Assembly (NCBI GenBank): GCA_937923345.1
Contig: CAKZVJ010000080.1
Location: 1-37,574, forward strand
DNA length: 37,574 bases
Direction: 5' to 3'
Origin: an uncultured Saprospiraceae bacterium
Lineage (GTDB): Bacteria > Bacteroidota > Bacteroidia > Chitinophagales > Saprospiraceae
This document shows positions 8,214-15,016 of the stretch, piece by piece. A program made the position numbers and the translations under genes. Below the pieces are notes generated by a model, which did no database searches, had not been told where the DNA came from, and worked only from the letters and a program-made list of their open reading frames with translations. Each line of letters opens with the position of its first letter. Positions within the stretch are counted from its first letter, which is position 1.

Positions 8214-9779
8214 GTGTGCAAAACTAACTTTAATCTTCTCTGGGCAATTATGCTTTGCTTTTGCTGTTTTCAGACAGCTCACACACAGATAAAGGTTGTT
8301 GCAGACAGGCCTAGAGCTAACTATGATGTAGGGGAGCTTATGAATTTTCAAGTGAGCTCCACGGAGTCAGGAGAAGTCACCTTTATCATTCGCAGAGATA
8401 ATCATGCCCCTATTATCAAAAAAGGTAGCTTTTATTTAGAAGCTGGCGAAACATATAATATTCCATTCACATTCGAAGAGCCAGCATTTTTACTTTGCTA
8501 TGTCAATCAGGGTGATTTTGCCGATCGCTCAGGGGTTGCTTTCTCCCCTTTCGATATTGTACCAGTAGAGCCTGAACCTACTGATTTTGATGCCTTTTGG
8601 GAGGCGCAAAAAGCAGAGATGCGTGAGATCCCATCTAATCCTGTGCTTACTAAACATAGTGAGACCAATTTCAATGTGACCTATGACTTGGTCATGGACC
8701 ATCTCGATGGTAGGAAAGTATACGCATATGTTAGCATACCCAAAGGCGAAGGTCCTTTTCCAGGCTTCTTGATTCTGCCTTCTTTTGGTGGTGGAGCCAA
8801 CCATGTTACCCCTGGAGATAATGAATCTGCACAGATAAATGCGATAGTTGTCAAGATGAGTATACATAATGCTGATCCAGCAGAGGGAGATCCTGACCAG
8901 TATTTACCCAACGATATATCTAGTAAAGAAGGAAACTATTACAGATATGCCTTGATGGCCGGTGTTCGTTGTCTCGATTATTTATTTACGCGCGATGATT
9001 TTGATGGACAGAATGTAGGCGTCATGGGTATTAGCCAAGGTGGGGGGCTATCCCTTAGTATGGCAGGATTGGATCAGCGGATCAAACTACTAGTACATAG
9101 TGTACCAGCATTATGTCAGCACAACGGACTGACCTATGATCGAGAAAGCGGGCATCCCTATTTTATTTTCAGATCGCGTACGACGGCTGCTACATCGGAA
9201 CATGAGCAAGCTACTGCAGATGCCGTGCGATACTATGATGCTATCAATTTTGCGAAGCGCTTCAAGGGAGCTTCTACATTATTTCTGTCTTATGAGGATC
9301 ATGTGTGTCCACCAGGTACCGTCATGGCAGCGAACAATCAATTGACTGGCGGTCCAAAAATTATTATGCATTCCAGAGAGACCGTGCATGAGACCCCCGA
9401 TTACTCGATCAAGAGATTCGACTCCATTCGCAATTTTATGTCTGTGACTAGAAATTCTAATGGGGCTATATCTCAGGATTTGGGCTACAACGTGACTACC
9501 AACACGAGCAGGTTTTTAGGATCCGTCAACGCGCCTTTCCAGTTAACTACTTCTGTTACCTTAGAAGAGCAAATACTCGATTTAGACAGCTCATGGGAGA
9601 AGGTCAGCGGGCCGGGCAAAGCTGTTTTTTCTTCCCCAGACTCGAGCGATACGTCAGTACGCTTTGATGCGCCTGGTACTTACATACTCAAGTATACTGC
9701 CTTGGATGATCGCCTTATCGAACAGACGGAGCGCTGGGTTACGGTCCATGACTATATCACCCTCTTCGTAGCAGAGTAG
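8214..9779 (+). CDS. acetyl-xylan esterase-like alpha/beta hydrolase (AXE1 family), secreted
   Basis: A 521-residue exported hydrolase that probably removes acetyl groups from plant or algal polysaccharides, or from a related ester. A signal peptide (CKTNFNLLWAIMLCFCC, ending near AHTQ) precedes about 115 residues of beta-rich domain. The AXE1/PF05448-like hydrolase follows: an FDAFWEAQ motif, nucleophile Ser in GISQGGG (about residue 274), acid Asp in SYEDHVCPP (about 362) and His in RETVHETPD (about 392). The last 90 residues look like a PKD/Ig-like domain ending FDAPGTYILKYTALDD. I chose the GTG at 8214 because it lies downstream of the likely promoter and leaves a normal signal peptide. 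An in-frame TTG at 8145 and ATG at 8250 are alternatives. The exact substrate is not determined. Confidence 0.85.
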   Translation: MCKTNFNLLWAIMLCFCCFQTAHTQIKVVADRPRANYDVGELMNFQVSSTESGEVTFIIRRDNHAPIIKKGSFYLEAGETYNIPFTFEEPAFLLCYVNQGDFADRSGVAFSPFDIVPVEPEPTDFDAFWEAQKAEMREIPSNPVLTKHSETNFNVTYDLVMDHLDGRKVYAYVSIPKGEGPFPGFLILPSFGGGANHVTPGDNESAQINAIVVKMSIHNADPAEGDPDQYLPNDISSKEGNYYRYALMAGVRCLDYLFTRDDFDGQNVGVMGISQGGGLSLSMAGLDQRIKLLVHSVPALCQHNGLTYDRESGHPYFIFRSRTTAATSEHEQATADAVRYYDAINFAKRFKGASTLFLSYEDHVCPPGTVMAANNQLTGGPKIIMHSRETVHETPDYSIKRFDSIRNFMSVTRNSNGAISQDLGYNVTTNTSRFLGSVNAPFQLTTSVTLEEQILDLDSSWEKVSGPGKAVFSSPDSSDTSVRFDAPGTYILKYTALDDRLIEQTERWVTVHDYITLFVAE

Positions 9780-9812
9780 ATTTACAACTAGATTTTCTTT
9801 TAAAATTGTTTG

Positions 9813-9972
9813 GGGCCATGCCGATGAAAAATCGGCACCGGGCTATTCGTCACGCCACTTCGTTTTGGTCCCAAAGTAGGGGTGGATGGCCATCCACCCC
9901 TACTTTGGGACTGCTTCAGTCAGGCGATTGAAAAAAAATCGCCTACCCTCGCATGACTACTATCCCTTGTCC
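9813..9972 (+). repeat. family C structured intergenic repeat, copy C1
   Basis: A 160-bp non-coding repeat with three stem-loops. Hairpin 1 (about 9819-9837) is TGCCGAT-GAAAA-ATCGGCA. Hairpin 2 (9868-9911) is a perfect 44-bp palindrome starting GTCCC and ending GGGAC. Hairpin 3 (9922-9944) is AGGCGAT with an A-rich loop and ATCGCCT. A conserved tail GCATGACTACTAT..CTTGTCC follows. Copy C2 at 11590-11746 (minus strand) has the same order of parts, and its arms differ by compensatory changes. It follows the esterase stop by 33 nt and might serve as its terminator, but there is no U-tract directly after hairpin 2. Confidence 0.85.
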
Positions 9973-10336
9973 AGTTCCTGAATAGTTGGAGCTATTAGTC
10001 AAAACATAGTGGTTTGTACTAAACCTAGAATTGAACTCTATTGTATTTCTTCAATATTTATTTTATGTTTCTGGGTGGCAGCCTACTTGAAAGAAGACAT
10101 TCTAATATGCTTATATTTTCTCTTGCCGATACTCTTTGTCTGGACGTGGTAGTATTTGAGACGATAAGAAAGGGTACTATGTAATGAAGTGAAACATCAC
10201 TTATCAAAATCGTCAACCTGCAGTAACTAAATCTAGGCAGTGGATTATATGATTGCAGGGTAAAAAACTATATTTACTAAGAGTAGTCTATTTATTCACC
10301 TTTTAGCTTTAGAGTTTGCATAAATAACTGATTTAG
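9973..10336. other. non-coding stretch, no recognised feature
   Basis: About 360 bp between the C1 repeat and the lipoprotein promoter. The longest ATG ORF I noticed (near 10064) codes for only about 39 residues and resembles no family I know. I see no tRNA, repeat or terminator here. Confidence 0.5.
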
Positions 10337-10369
10337 TTGTATTTATCGGTTGTTAATTATTTATATTTG
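10337..10369 (+). promoter_or_regulatory. promoter of the lipoprotein / KAD-repeat gene pair
   Basis: TTG at 10337-10339 and TATATTTG at 10362-10369, 22 nt apart, fit the Bacteroidota promoter consensus. The predicted start near 10376 leaves about a 30-nt leader before the ATG at 10407. Confidence 0.6.
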
Positions 10370-10406
10370 TACTGAATCAAACTATTTATTAACAAAAAGG
10401 AATAAT

Positions 10407-10619
10407 ATGAAATATGCAATACTATTCATTTTCACAGTTTTAACTGCCTTATCCTTTTCTGCCTGTACGGAGAAGAAGGCTAATAATCAAAGTGATGCAA
10501 CTGTAGATGTAGAGCAAGTCAACAAGCTGGAGCAAGAAAACCAGGAAATCGAAACGCTAGAGCAAAAAATAGATGAAGATATCAAAGAGCTGGATGCATT
10601 ATTAGATGCTATCCAATAA
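10407..10619 (+). CDS. small lipoprotein with a charged helical tail, hypothetical
   Basis: A 70-residue protein with a lipoprotein signal: MKYAILFIFTVLTALSFSAC ends in a lipobox-like FSAC, so the cysteine is probably lipidated after cleavage. The mature part is about 50 residues, rich in Glu, Gln and Asp with a leucine heptad-like pattern (NKLEQENQEIETLEQKIDED), which suggests a short coiled coil, broadly like the small Lpp-type lipoproteins. I use the ATG at 10407, because the open frame upstream to a non-ATG codon at 10350 lies across the promoter. The next gene starts 44 nt downstream with no terminator between, so the two probably share a transcript. Function unknown. Confidence 0.7.
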   Translation: MKYAILFIFTVLTALSFSACTEKKANNQSDATVDVEQVNKLEQENQEIETLEQKIDEDIKELDALLDAIQ

Positions 10620-10663
10620 TTAGATATGTATTTAGAAATTCTCTTAAACAAAAAAAAGTAGAC

Positions 10664-11497
10664 ATGAAAAGGTATATAAATAAAGTTGCTAGAGTAACGA
10701 TGGTTATGCTTGCCTTAAGTTTTGGTTGTATCAATGCTAACGCACAGAATCAAAACGGGAAAGGAAAAGGGAAGATGAAAGATAAAGTGGAGAATGTAAA
10801 GGGTAAAGTAAAAGATAAATTTAAAGGCGGCAAAGGAAAAAATAAAGCAGATAAAATGCAAGGTCAAGGCAAAGCCAAAGCAGATGAAATGAAGGGCCAA
10901 GGCAAAGCCAAAGCAGATGAAATGAAGGGTCAAGGCAAAGCTAAAGCAGATGAAATGAAGGGCCAAGGCAAAGCTAAAGCAGATGAAATGAAGGGTCAAG
11001 GCAAAGCTAAGGCAGATGGAATGAAAGGCCAAGGCAAAGCTAAAGCAGATGGAATGAAAGGCCAAGGCAAAGCTAAGGCAGATGGAATGAAAGGCCAAGG
11101 CAAAGCTAAGTCAGATGAAATGAAAGGTCAAGGAAAAAATAAGTCTGACAAAGCCAATATAGAAGATAAGGCAAATAAAGGAAACGCCTATGGTAAGAAT
11201 AAAGGAGATCTAAAAGGGAAAGAGTTTGGCCAAGAAAGAGCTGCCGCGGTCAAGTCAGCTAATGCAGCACGAAAAGCGAGTCTCAAGACCAAAACAAACA
11301 AAGGCTCAGACAAGGTTAAAGAGGCCAAAGAGAAAGTAAAGAAAGCTAAAGACAAAGCTAAAAAAGATAAAGAGAACGGTAAGATCACTGAAAAAGAATA
11401 CGAAGAGAAGTCAAAAGTAATATTGCAAGCAGAAGAGAAAATCAAAGTGTTAGAAGCGGATTTGTTAAAAGCGAATAAAGCTGTCGATAACAGATAA
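10664..11497 (+). CDS. exported Lys-rich protein with 11-residue tandem repeats (GQGKAKADEMK)
   Basis: A 277-residue, strongly basic protein. A signal peptide (residues 1-28, ending INANAQ) exports it. Residues 67-154 are eight units of GQGKAKAD(E/G)MK, with a ninth degenerate unit after them and weaker K/G/D-rich units before. The C-terminal about 100 residues are long charged helices (KVKEAKEKVKKAKDKAKK...EKIKVLEADLLKA), likely coiled coil. The composition recalls CsbD-like or LEA-like stress proteins, but I cannot assign a family. A periplasmic or envelope polyanion-binding or desiccation-protective role is only inference. It follows the lipoprotein gene and ends 25 nt before a good terminator hairpin. 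A 127-codon ORF on the opposite strand is a by-product of the repeats. Confidence 0.8.
   Translation: MKRYINKVARVTMVMLALSFGCINANAQNQNGKGKGKMKDKVENVKGKVKDKFKGGKGKNKADKMQGQGKAKADEMKGQGKAKADEMKGQGKAKADEMKGQGKAKADEMKGQGKAKADGMKGQGKAKADGMKGQGKAKADGMKGQGKAKSDEMKGQGKNKSDKANIEDKANKGNAYGKNKGDLKGKEFGQERAAAVKSANAARKASLKTKTNKGSDKVKEAKEKVKKAKDKAKKDKENGKITEKEYEEKSKVILQAEEKIKVLEADLLKANKAVDNR
10862..11125 (+). repeat. 33-bp tandem repeat, 8 units, inside the Lys-rich protein gene
   Basis: Eight consecutive in-frame 33-bp units begin GGT/GGC-CAAGGCAAAGC and encode 11 residues each. A ninth degenerate unit runs to about 11152. Units differ mostly at silent positions (GGC/GGT, GCC/GCT, AAA/AAG) and by a GAA-to-GGA change (E to G) in units 5-7. 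The clustering of these variants suggests duplication of multi-unit blocks. Confidence 0.95.
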
Positions 11498-11522
11498 ATA
11501 TTTCAATCTACTCTGTTTTTTG

Positions 11523-11560
11523 AAAAGATACTCTTCATAATTAGAAGGGTATCTTTTTTT
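11523..11560 (+). terminator. Rho-independent terminator after the KAD-repeat gene
   Basis: The stem AAAAGATAC-TCTTC / GAAGG-GTATCTTTT has a 7-nt AT loop and ends in a run of seven T. It lies 25 nt after the stop codon of the KAD-repeat gene. The A-rich left arm could also let it work on the other strand. Confidence 0.8.
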
Positions 11561-11589
11561 AGTTTAAACAAAGAGCACGGAGTGCGATA

Positions 11590-11746
11590 GGACAAGCGAT
11601 AGTAGTCATGCAATGGAAGGGCGAATTTTCTCGCCCTGGAAGCAGCAGTCCCGGAGTAAGGGCGGATGGCAATCCGCCCTTACTCCGGGACCGAAGCGAA
11701 GCGAAGTGACGCATAGCGCGGTGCCGATTTTCCATCGGCATGGCCC
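11590..11746 (-). repeat. family C structured intergenic repeat, copy C2
   Basis: A 157-bp copy in inverted orientation to C1. It starts GGGCCATGCCGATGG and ends GCTTGTCC on the minus strand. Its hairpin 2 (11648-11691) has 20-bp perfect arms closing on TGCC. Relative to C1 the arms differ at four positions, and every change is matched on the opposite arm. Hairpin 1 is GCCGAT/ATCGGC and hairpin 3 is AGGGCGA/TCGCCCT, again with paired changes. A 60-codon ORF covering it on the minus strand is not credible as a gene. Together with the terminator it occupies most of the 319-bp gap before the HhH protein gene. Confidence 0.85.
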
Positions 11747-11772
11747 ATAAAACTCACATTAAAAAAGGTTTG

Positions 11773-11780
11773 TATATTTG
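11773..11780 (+). promoter_or_regulatory. -7 promoter box of the HhH protein gene
   Basis: TATATTTG matches TAnnTTTG. It lies 26 nt past the edge of repeat C2 and 36 nt before the ATG at 11817. No clear -33 TTG is seen at the expected distance. Confidence 0.45.
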
Positions 11781-11816
11781 CTATATACTCCGAATGTCGA
11801 AAAATTAAATTTAGAA

Positions 11817-12674
11817 ATGGGAAAGAAGAAAAAAAGTCAAAAAAAAGGAAAGTCTTCTAAAAAAAAGGAGCACAAATCAAGCGCAGTATTAGTCTTGTCT
11901 GTGAAAACAGCAAAAGGTTGGCAAAAACTGTTCAAGCAAAAATTAACCAACAAAAAGCCACTGAGTGAAAATATAGTGGATCTGTACTTTGACGCTGATG
12001 ACACAGTTCGTGATCAAATAAAAAAGGGTATCGGCACCTTCAAAAAAGGGCTCAAAGTAAAAATGGAACTTGTAGAGAAGAGAAAAAAATCGAAAAAGAA
12101 GTCTGATAATAAAAAAGGAAAGAAAAAGAAGTCTAGCAAATCAAAGTCGAGTAGCTCCAAAAAATCAGTGACCAAGAGCAAGTCTAAGGGTAAGGCGAGC
12201 ACCACTGTAAAGAGTGCGACTACCTCTGCGACTCGGAAAAAATCTGTGAGTACGGTCAAGAAAAAACCTGCGAATAAGAAAAACAGCTCAACGAGTACGA
12301 GGTTGAAGAAAGCTACGGCAGGAGCAAAGCAAGGACCAAAATCTGGGACAAGCTCTAAGACGACTACCACAGTCAGAAAGACTGTCTCCCAAAAAACAAC
12401 TGGCTTGAAGCGTGGGCGCAAACCTAGTGCTAAAAGAGCAGGTGTCGATGATCTCAAAAAAGTAATGGGTATCGGGGCGAAGATGGAAAAAATACTCCAC
12501 AATAAGGGCATCAAAACCTATGCTGCTCTAAGTAGTATAGGGGTAAAACAGCTGCAAGCGATCATAGATGGAGCGGGCGGATACTACAGGTCGTATAAGG
12601 CGAGTATGTGGAAATCTGAGGCTGCCTTGGCCAAAGCAGGGAAGTTCGATAAGATGAAATCGGGGCGTAGATAG
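11817..12674 (+). CDS. Lys/Ser-rich basic protein with C-terminal helix-hairpin-helix domain
   Basis: A 285-residue cytoplasmic protein in three parts. After a basic leader, a roughly 60-residue N-terminal domain (SSAVLVLSVKTAKGWQKLF...) is of unknown family. A roughly 110-residue linker of Lys, Ser and Thr resembles histone-H1-like or AlgP-like DNA-binding tails. A C-terminal HhH-type domain follows (DDLKKVMGIGAKMEKILHNKGIKTYAAL..., then GGYYRSYKASMWKSEAALAKAG). From family knowledge this last domain resembles the extension that follows ribosomal protein L21 in many Bacteroidota, and it is expected to bind nucleic acid. A nucleoid- or RNA-associated role is inference. I use the ATG at 11817; an in-frame TTG at 11778 overlaps the promoter box. 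Confidence 0.75.
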   Translation: MGKKKKSQKKGKSSKKKEHKSSAVLVLSVKTAKGWQKLFKQKLTNKKPLSENIVDLYFDADDTVRDQIKKGIGTFKKGLKVKMELVEKRKKSKKKSDNKKGKKKKSSKSKSSSSKKSVTKSKSKGKASTTVKSATTSATRKKSVSTVKKKPANKKNSSTSTRLKKATAGAKQGPKSGTSSKTTTTVRKTVSQKTTGLKRGRKPSAKRAGVDDLKKVMGIGAKMEKILHNKGIKTYAALSSIGVKQLQAIIDGAGGYYRSYKASMWKSEAALAKAGKFDKMKSGRR

Positions 12675-12735
12675 ACGTCTAATACAGTACAATAGATAGT
12701 ACATCAAGATAGTCACGGCCCATCTTAGGTCGCTT

Positions 12736-12771
12736 AAAAGGTCAATACGTGCGCGTATTGACCTTTTTTTT
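12736..12771 (+). terminator. strong Rho-independent terminator
   Basis: GGTCAATACG-TGCG-CGTATTGACC is a perfect 10-bp stem with a 4-nt loop, extended by A/T pairs and followed by eight T. It lies 62 nt after the HhH gene. The AAAA on the left arm may allow weak function in the other direction. Confidence 0.9.
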
Positions 12772-12856
12772 GTGCCGCTCCCCTATTCGTAAATCCTTCA
12801 TTATCAACGATATAAACAGTGATGCCAACTATTTTGAAATAATTGAGGATGAAATG

Positions 12857-12889
12857 TTTGCTTTTTGTTCAAATATTAGCATACATTTG
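12857..12889 (+). promoter_or_regulatory. promoter of the ABC/GntR/GIN operon
   Basis: TTTG at 12857-12860 and TACATTTG at 12882-12889, 21 nt apart, fit the Bacteroidota consensus. The predicted transcription start near 12896 falls inside the palindrome at 12893-12912, so a protein bound there could block initiation. Confidence 0.65.
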
Positions 12890-12892
12890 TAG

Positions 12893-12912
12893 TGTACTAG
12901 TTAAGTAATACA
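12893..12912. promoter_or_regulatory. candidate GntR (YtrA-type) operator
   Basis: TGTACTAGTTAAGTAATACA is a 20-bp imperfect palindrome: it matches its own reverse complement at 16 of 20 positions. It starts 4 nt after the -7 box of the operon that encodes a YtrA-type GntR repressor, the usual place for autoregulation by such proteins. The link to this regulator is inferred from position. Confidence 0.55.
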
Positions 12913-12935
12913 GCATAACACCACAAAAGTCTATT

Positions 12936-13820
12936 ATGATTAACCTACACAACATCACTTTTTCATACAAAAGTGGCTTACTAAAAAAGATGAAAGGCAA
13001 GAAGCTTTTCGATCAGCTAGATTTGCACATGCAAGCCGGCCAGGGGCAGATCTATGGGCTACTCGGTAAGAATGGAGCGGGGAAGACAAGCTTGCTAAAG
13101 CTCATTTCGGGACTTGTGTTTCCAGATGGAGGCACTGCCGAAGTGATGGGGCATATACCCGCCGACAGACATCCAGCTATGTTAGCCGATATCTATTATG
13201 TGCAAGAAGAATTGTATCTGCCAGAGATAAAAATTTCTGAATACGAAAAGTTTTATGCGCCTTTCTATCCGAAGTTTTCAGCAGAGCAGTTCGACTATTA
13301 TCTCAGAGAATTTGATCTGGAAAAGAGCAGCAAGATCCACAACCTGAGTCATGGCCAAAAGAAAAAAGCGATACTCAGTTTTGGTATGGCCTGCAATAGT
13401 CGCTTGCTGATCTTGGATGAGCCGACCAATGGCCTAGATATACCGAGCAAGAGTCTGTTCAGAAAAATGATTGCTAATGCTATCTCTGATGATCGCCTGT
13501 TCATCATATCTACCCATCAGGTAAAAGATGTATCTAACCTGATAGATCCAATCATCATCTTGGAGGATGGAAAGATTTTATTTAACGAAAGTGTAGAGCG
13601 TATATCTCAAAAGTTAAGTTTTGATCTAGAGCAAGGGCTAGCGGAGCCCGCTGATGCGATGTACAGCGAACGGATTCCAGGAGGGTACAAAACGGTCCGT
13701 GAAAACAAAACGAGCATGGAATCAGAAATCGATCTGGAGGCTTTGTTCAACACCATCGTCATGAATCAAGAAAAAATTAATCACCTCTTTCAAAAAGAAA
13801 TACAGCATGAATCCAATTAA
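12936..13820 (+). CDS. ABC transporter ATP-binding protein
   Basis: A 294-residue ATPase subunit that powers the membrane protein encoded next. Walker A is GKNGAGKTS, the signature is LSHGQKKKA, Walker B is LLILDEPTNGLD and the switch histidine is in ISTHQ, all in order and intact. The C-terminal 60 residues are variable. The start ATG lies about 40 nt downstream of the predicted transcription start. The 3' end overlaps the permease gene by 14 nt. With the neighbouring YtrA-type GntR regulator this resembles the Gram-positive Ytr/Bcr antibiotic- or envelope-stress-responsive exporters and their Bacteroidota counterparts. The substrate is unknown. Confidence 0.92.
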   Translation: MINLHNITFSYKSGLLKKMKGKKLFDQLDLHMQAGQGQIYGLLGKNGAGKTSLLKLISGLVFPDGGTAEVMGHIPADRHPAMLADIYYVQEELYLPEIKISEYEKFYAPFYPKFSAEQFDYYLREFDLEKSSKIHNLSHGQKKKAILSFGMACNSRLLILDEPTNGLDIPSKSLFRKMIANAISDDRLFIISTHQVKDVSNLIDPIIILEDGKILFNESVERISQKLSFDLEQGLAEPADAMYSERIPGGYKTVRENKTSMESEIDLEALFNTIVMNQEKINHLFQKEIQHESN

Positions 13821-14604
13821 ATCATTTGATATACGTCGCGTCGTTCTGTTGCTAAAGAAAGAAGTATTTTATCAGCGTCGAGCACCTTGGATAATAGTAG
13901 GGGCGCTATTTATATTTCTGTTGGGGGTACATTTATTGATGGCATCAGAAGATCCTGGCGTAAACGATATGCCAGCCAACCATATCATTTTTTACGTGCT
14001 ATCCTTATTGACTTTGGGACCCATTTTTACCAGTGCTGCATTCAATGAATTAAATAATAAGTCTTCGGCGCATCACTACTTGAGTATACCGGCGTCGACG
14101 TTCGAAAAACTCATCAGTAAATGGCTGGTAACGGGTATCCTGTTTGTGATTGCGTTCAATGTATTCTATTTTTTATACGCGCTATTTTCCAATGTTTTGA
14201 CATCTTCGTTTTTTGGTTTGAGCACGCCGACCTTCAATCCATTTGAGCGACAGCTAGAGTTGGATGGATTTGCGCCCTTCTTTTTTTGCAAATTGTACTT
14301 AGCCTTGCATACTGTGTATTTGGCAGGAGCGGTATGCTTCGGCAAGTTTGCCTATTTCAAAACCATGATAGCACAGTCTACCATATTCTTTACGATGGTA
14401 GGTCTGATAGCGGGAATAGCGAGTCTATTCATGCTGCCTTACTGGGGAGAAAATTTTGCCAATATAGGAATGAATCAAAATAGCTGGATGGCCAATAATG
14501 CAGAAGATATATTTCCTGCATTAGGCTGGATTATGTTGTACCTAGTATTTCCATTATGGATGTTGAGCTACAGCTATTTTAAACTTAAAGAAACAGAAGT
14601 ATAG
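13807..14604 (+). CDS. ABC transporter permease, ABC-2-like
   Basis: A 265-residue membrane protein with six clear hydrophobic segments, starting about residues 28, 58, 102, 160, 190 and 235, and little else. Its size, its topology and its 14-nt overlap with the ATPase gene identify it as the membrane partner. Sequence similarity to a named permease family is not obvious to me. The EL/SAF-rich first loop (FNELNNKSSAHHYLSIPAS) is typical of Bacteroidota ABC-2-type permeases. Confidence 0.8.
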   Translation: MNPIKSFDIRRVVLLLKKEVFYQRRAPWIIVGALFIFLLGVHLLMASEDPGVNDMPANHIIFYVLSLLTLGPIFTSAAFNELNNKSSAHHYLSIPASTFEKLISKWLVTGILFVIAFNVFYFLYALFSNVLTSSFFGLSTPTFNPFERQLELDGFAPFFFCKLYLALHTVYLAGAVCFGKFAYFKTMIAQSTIFFTMVGLIAGIASLFMLPYWGENFANIGMNQNSWMANNAEDIFPALGWIMLYLVFPLWMLSYSYFKLKETEV

Positions 14605-14609
14605 ACCCT

Positions 14610-14981
14610 ATGGATTTTACTAAAAGTCAAACAATATATATGCAAATCGCAGATCATATCTCCGAGCAGATTCTGGCAGGTCAGCTGCAGGCCGGAGATA
14701 AGGTTCCTTCTGTGCGGGAGATGGCTACCAGCATAGCAGTCAATCCCAACACGGTTATGCGTACCTACACGTATCTGCAAGAACAAGATATTATTTTCAA
14801 CAAGCGGGGCATAGGTTATTTCGTAGCAGAACAAGCCCTACACAAAACCAAATCAATGAAAAAAGAAGCTTTCATTCAGCAGTATCTGCCCGTATTTTTC
14901 AAGAACATGGACTTGTTAGATATCAAATTCGAAGATGTACAACAGATGCACGAAGAGTATAATAAATCCAAGTCCAATTAA
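14610..14981 (+). CDS. GntR-family regulator, YtrA subfamily
   Basis: A 123-residue transcription factor. The N-terminal winged helix-turn-helix (residues 8-75) shows the GntR pattern: IYMQIADHISEQILAGQLQAGDKVPS, then REMATSIAVNPNTVMRTYTYLQ, then a wing ending RGIGYFV. The short C-terminal helical tail of about 45 residues, lacking an effector domain, is typical of the YtrA subgroup, which usually represses its own ABC operon. The gene starts 5 nt after the permease stop. The palindrome at 12893-12912 is its likely target. The inducer is unknown. Confidence 0.9.
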   Translation: MDFTKSQTIYMQIADHISEQILAGQLQAGDKVPSVREMATSIAVNPNTVMRTYTYLQEQDIIFNKRGIGYFVAEQALHKTKSMKKEAFIQQYLPVFFKNMDLLDIKFEDVQQMHEEYNKSKSN

Positions 14982-15016
14982 TCCTAAATTTTATTAATCA
15001 TTCTAAAAAGTAAATT

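Noticed and set aside
9868-9911. ordinary Rho-independent terminator for the esterase gene
   Set aside because: A 44-bp perfect palindrome with no following T-run, repeated elsewhere in the opposite orientation with paired changes; it is better explained as part of the C repeat, though it may also stop transcription.
10715-11098. 127-codon ORF opposite the Lys-rich repeat gene (Phe/Leu/Ile-rich)
   Set aside because: It is the mirror of the 33-bp tandem repeats in another frame, with no promoter and no independent signal. The plus-strand product has a signal peptide and terminator.
10862-11125. CRISPR array
   Set aside because: The 33-bp units are directly adjacent with no spacers and keep one reading frame, so they are protein repeats. 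No cas genes are present.
11559-11741. 60-codon minus-strand ORF
   Set aside because: It lies almost wholly inside structured repeat C2, and its residues follow the hairpins. No start signal and no similar frame in C1.
12014-12514. 166-codon minus-strand ORF opposite the HhH protein
   Set aside because: Leu/Phe-rich mirror of a Lys-rich plus-strand gene; expected from base composition.
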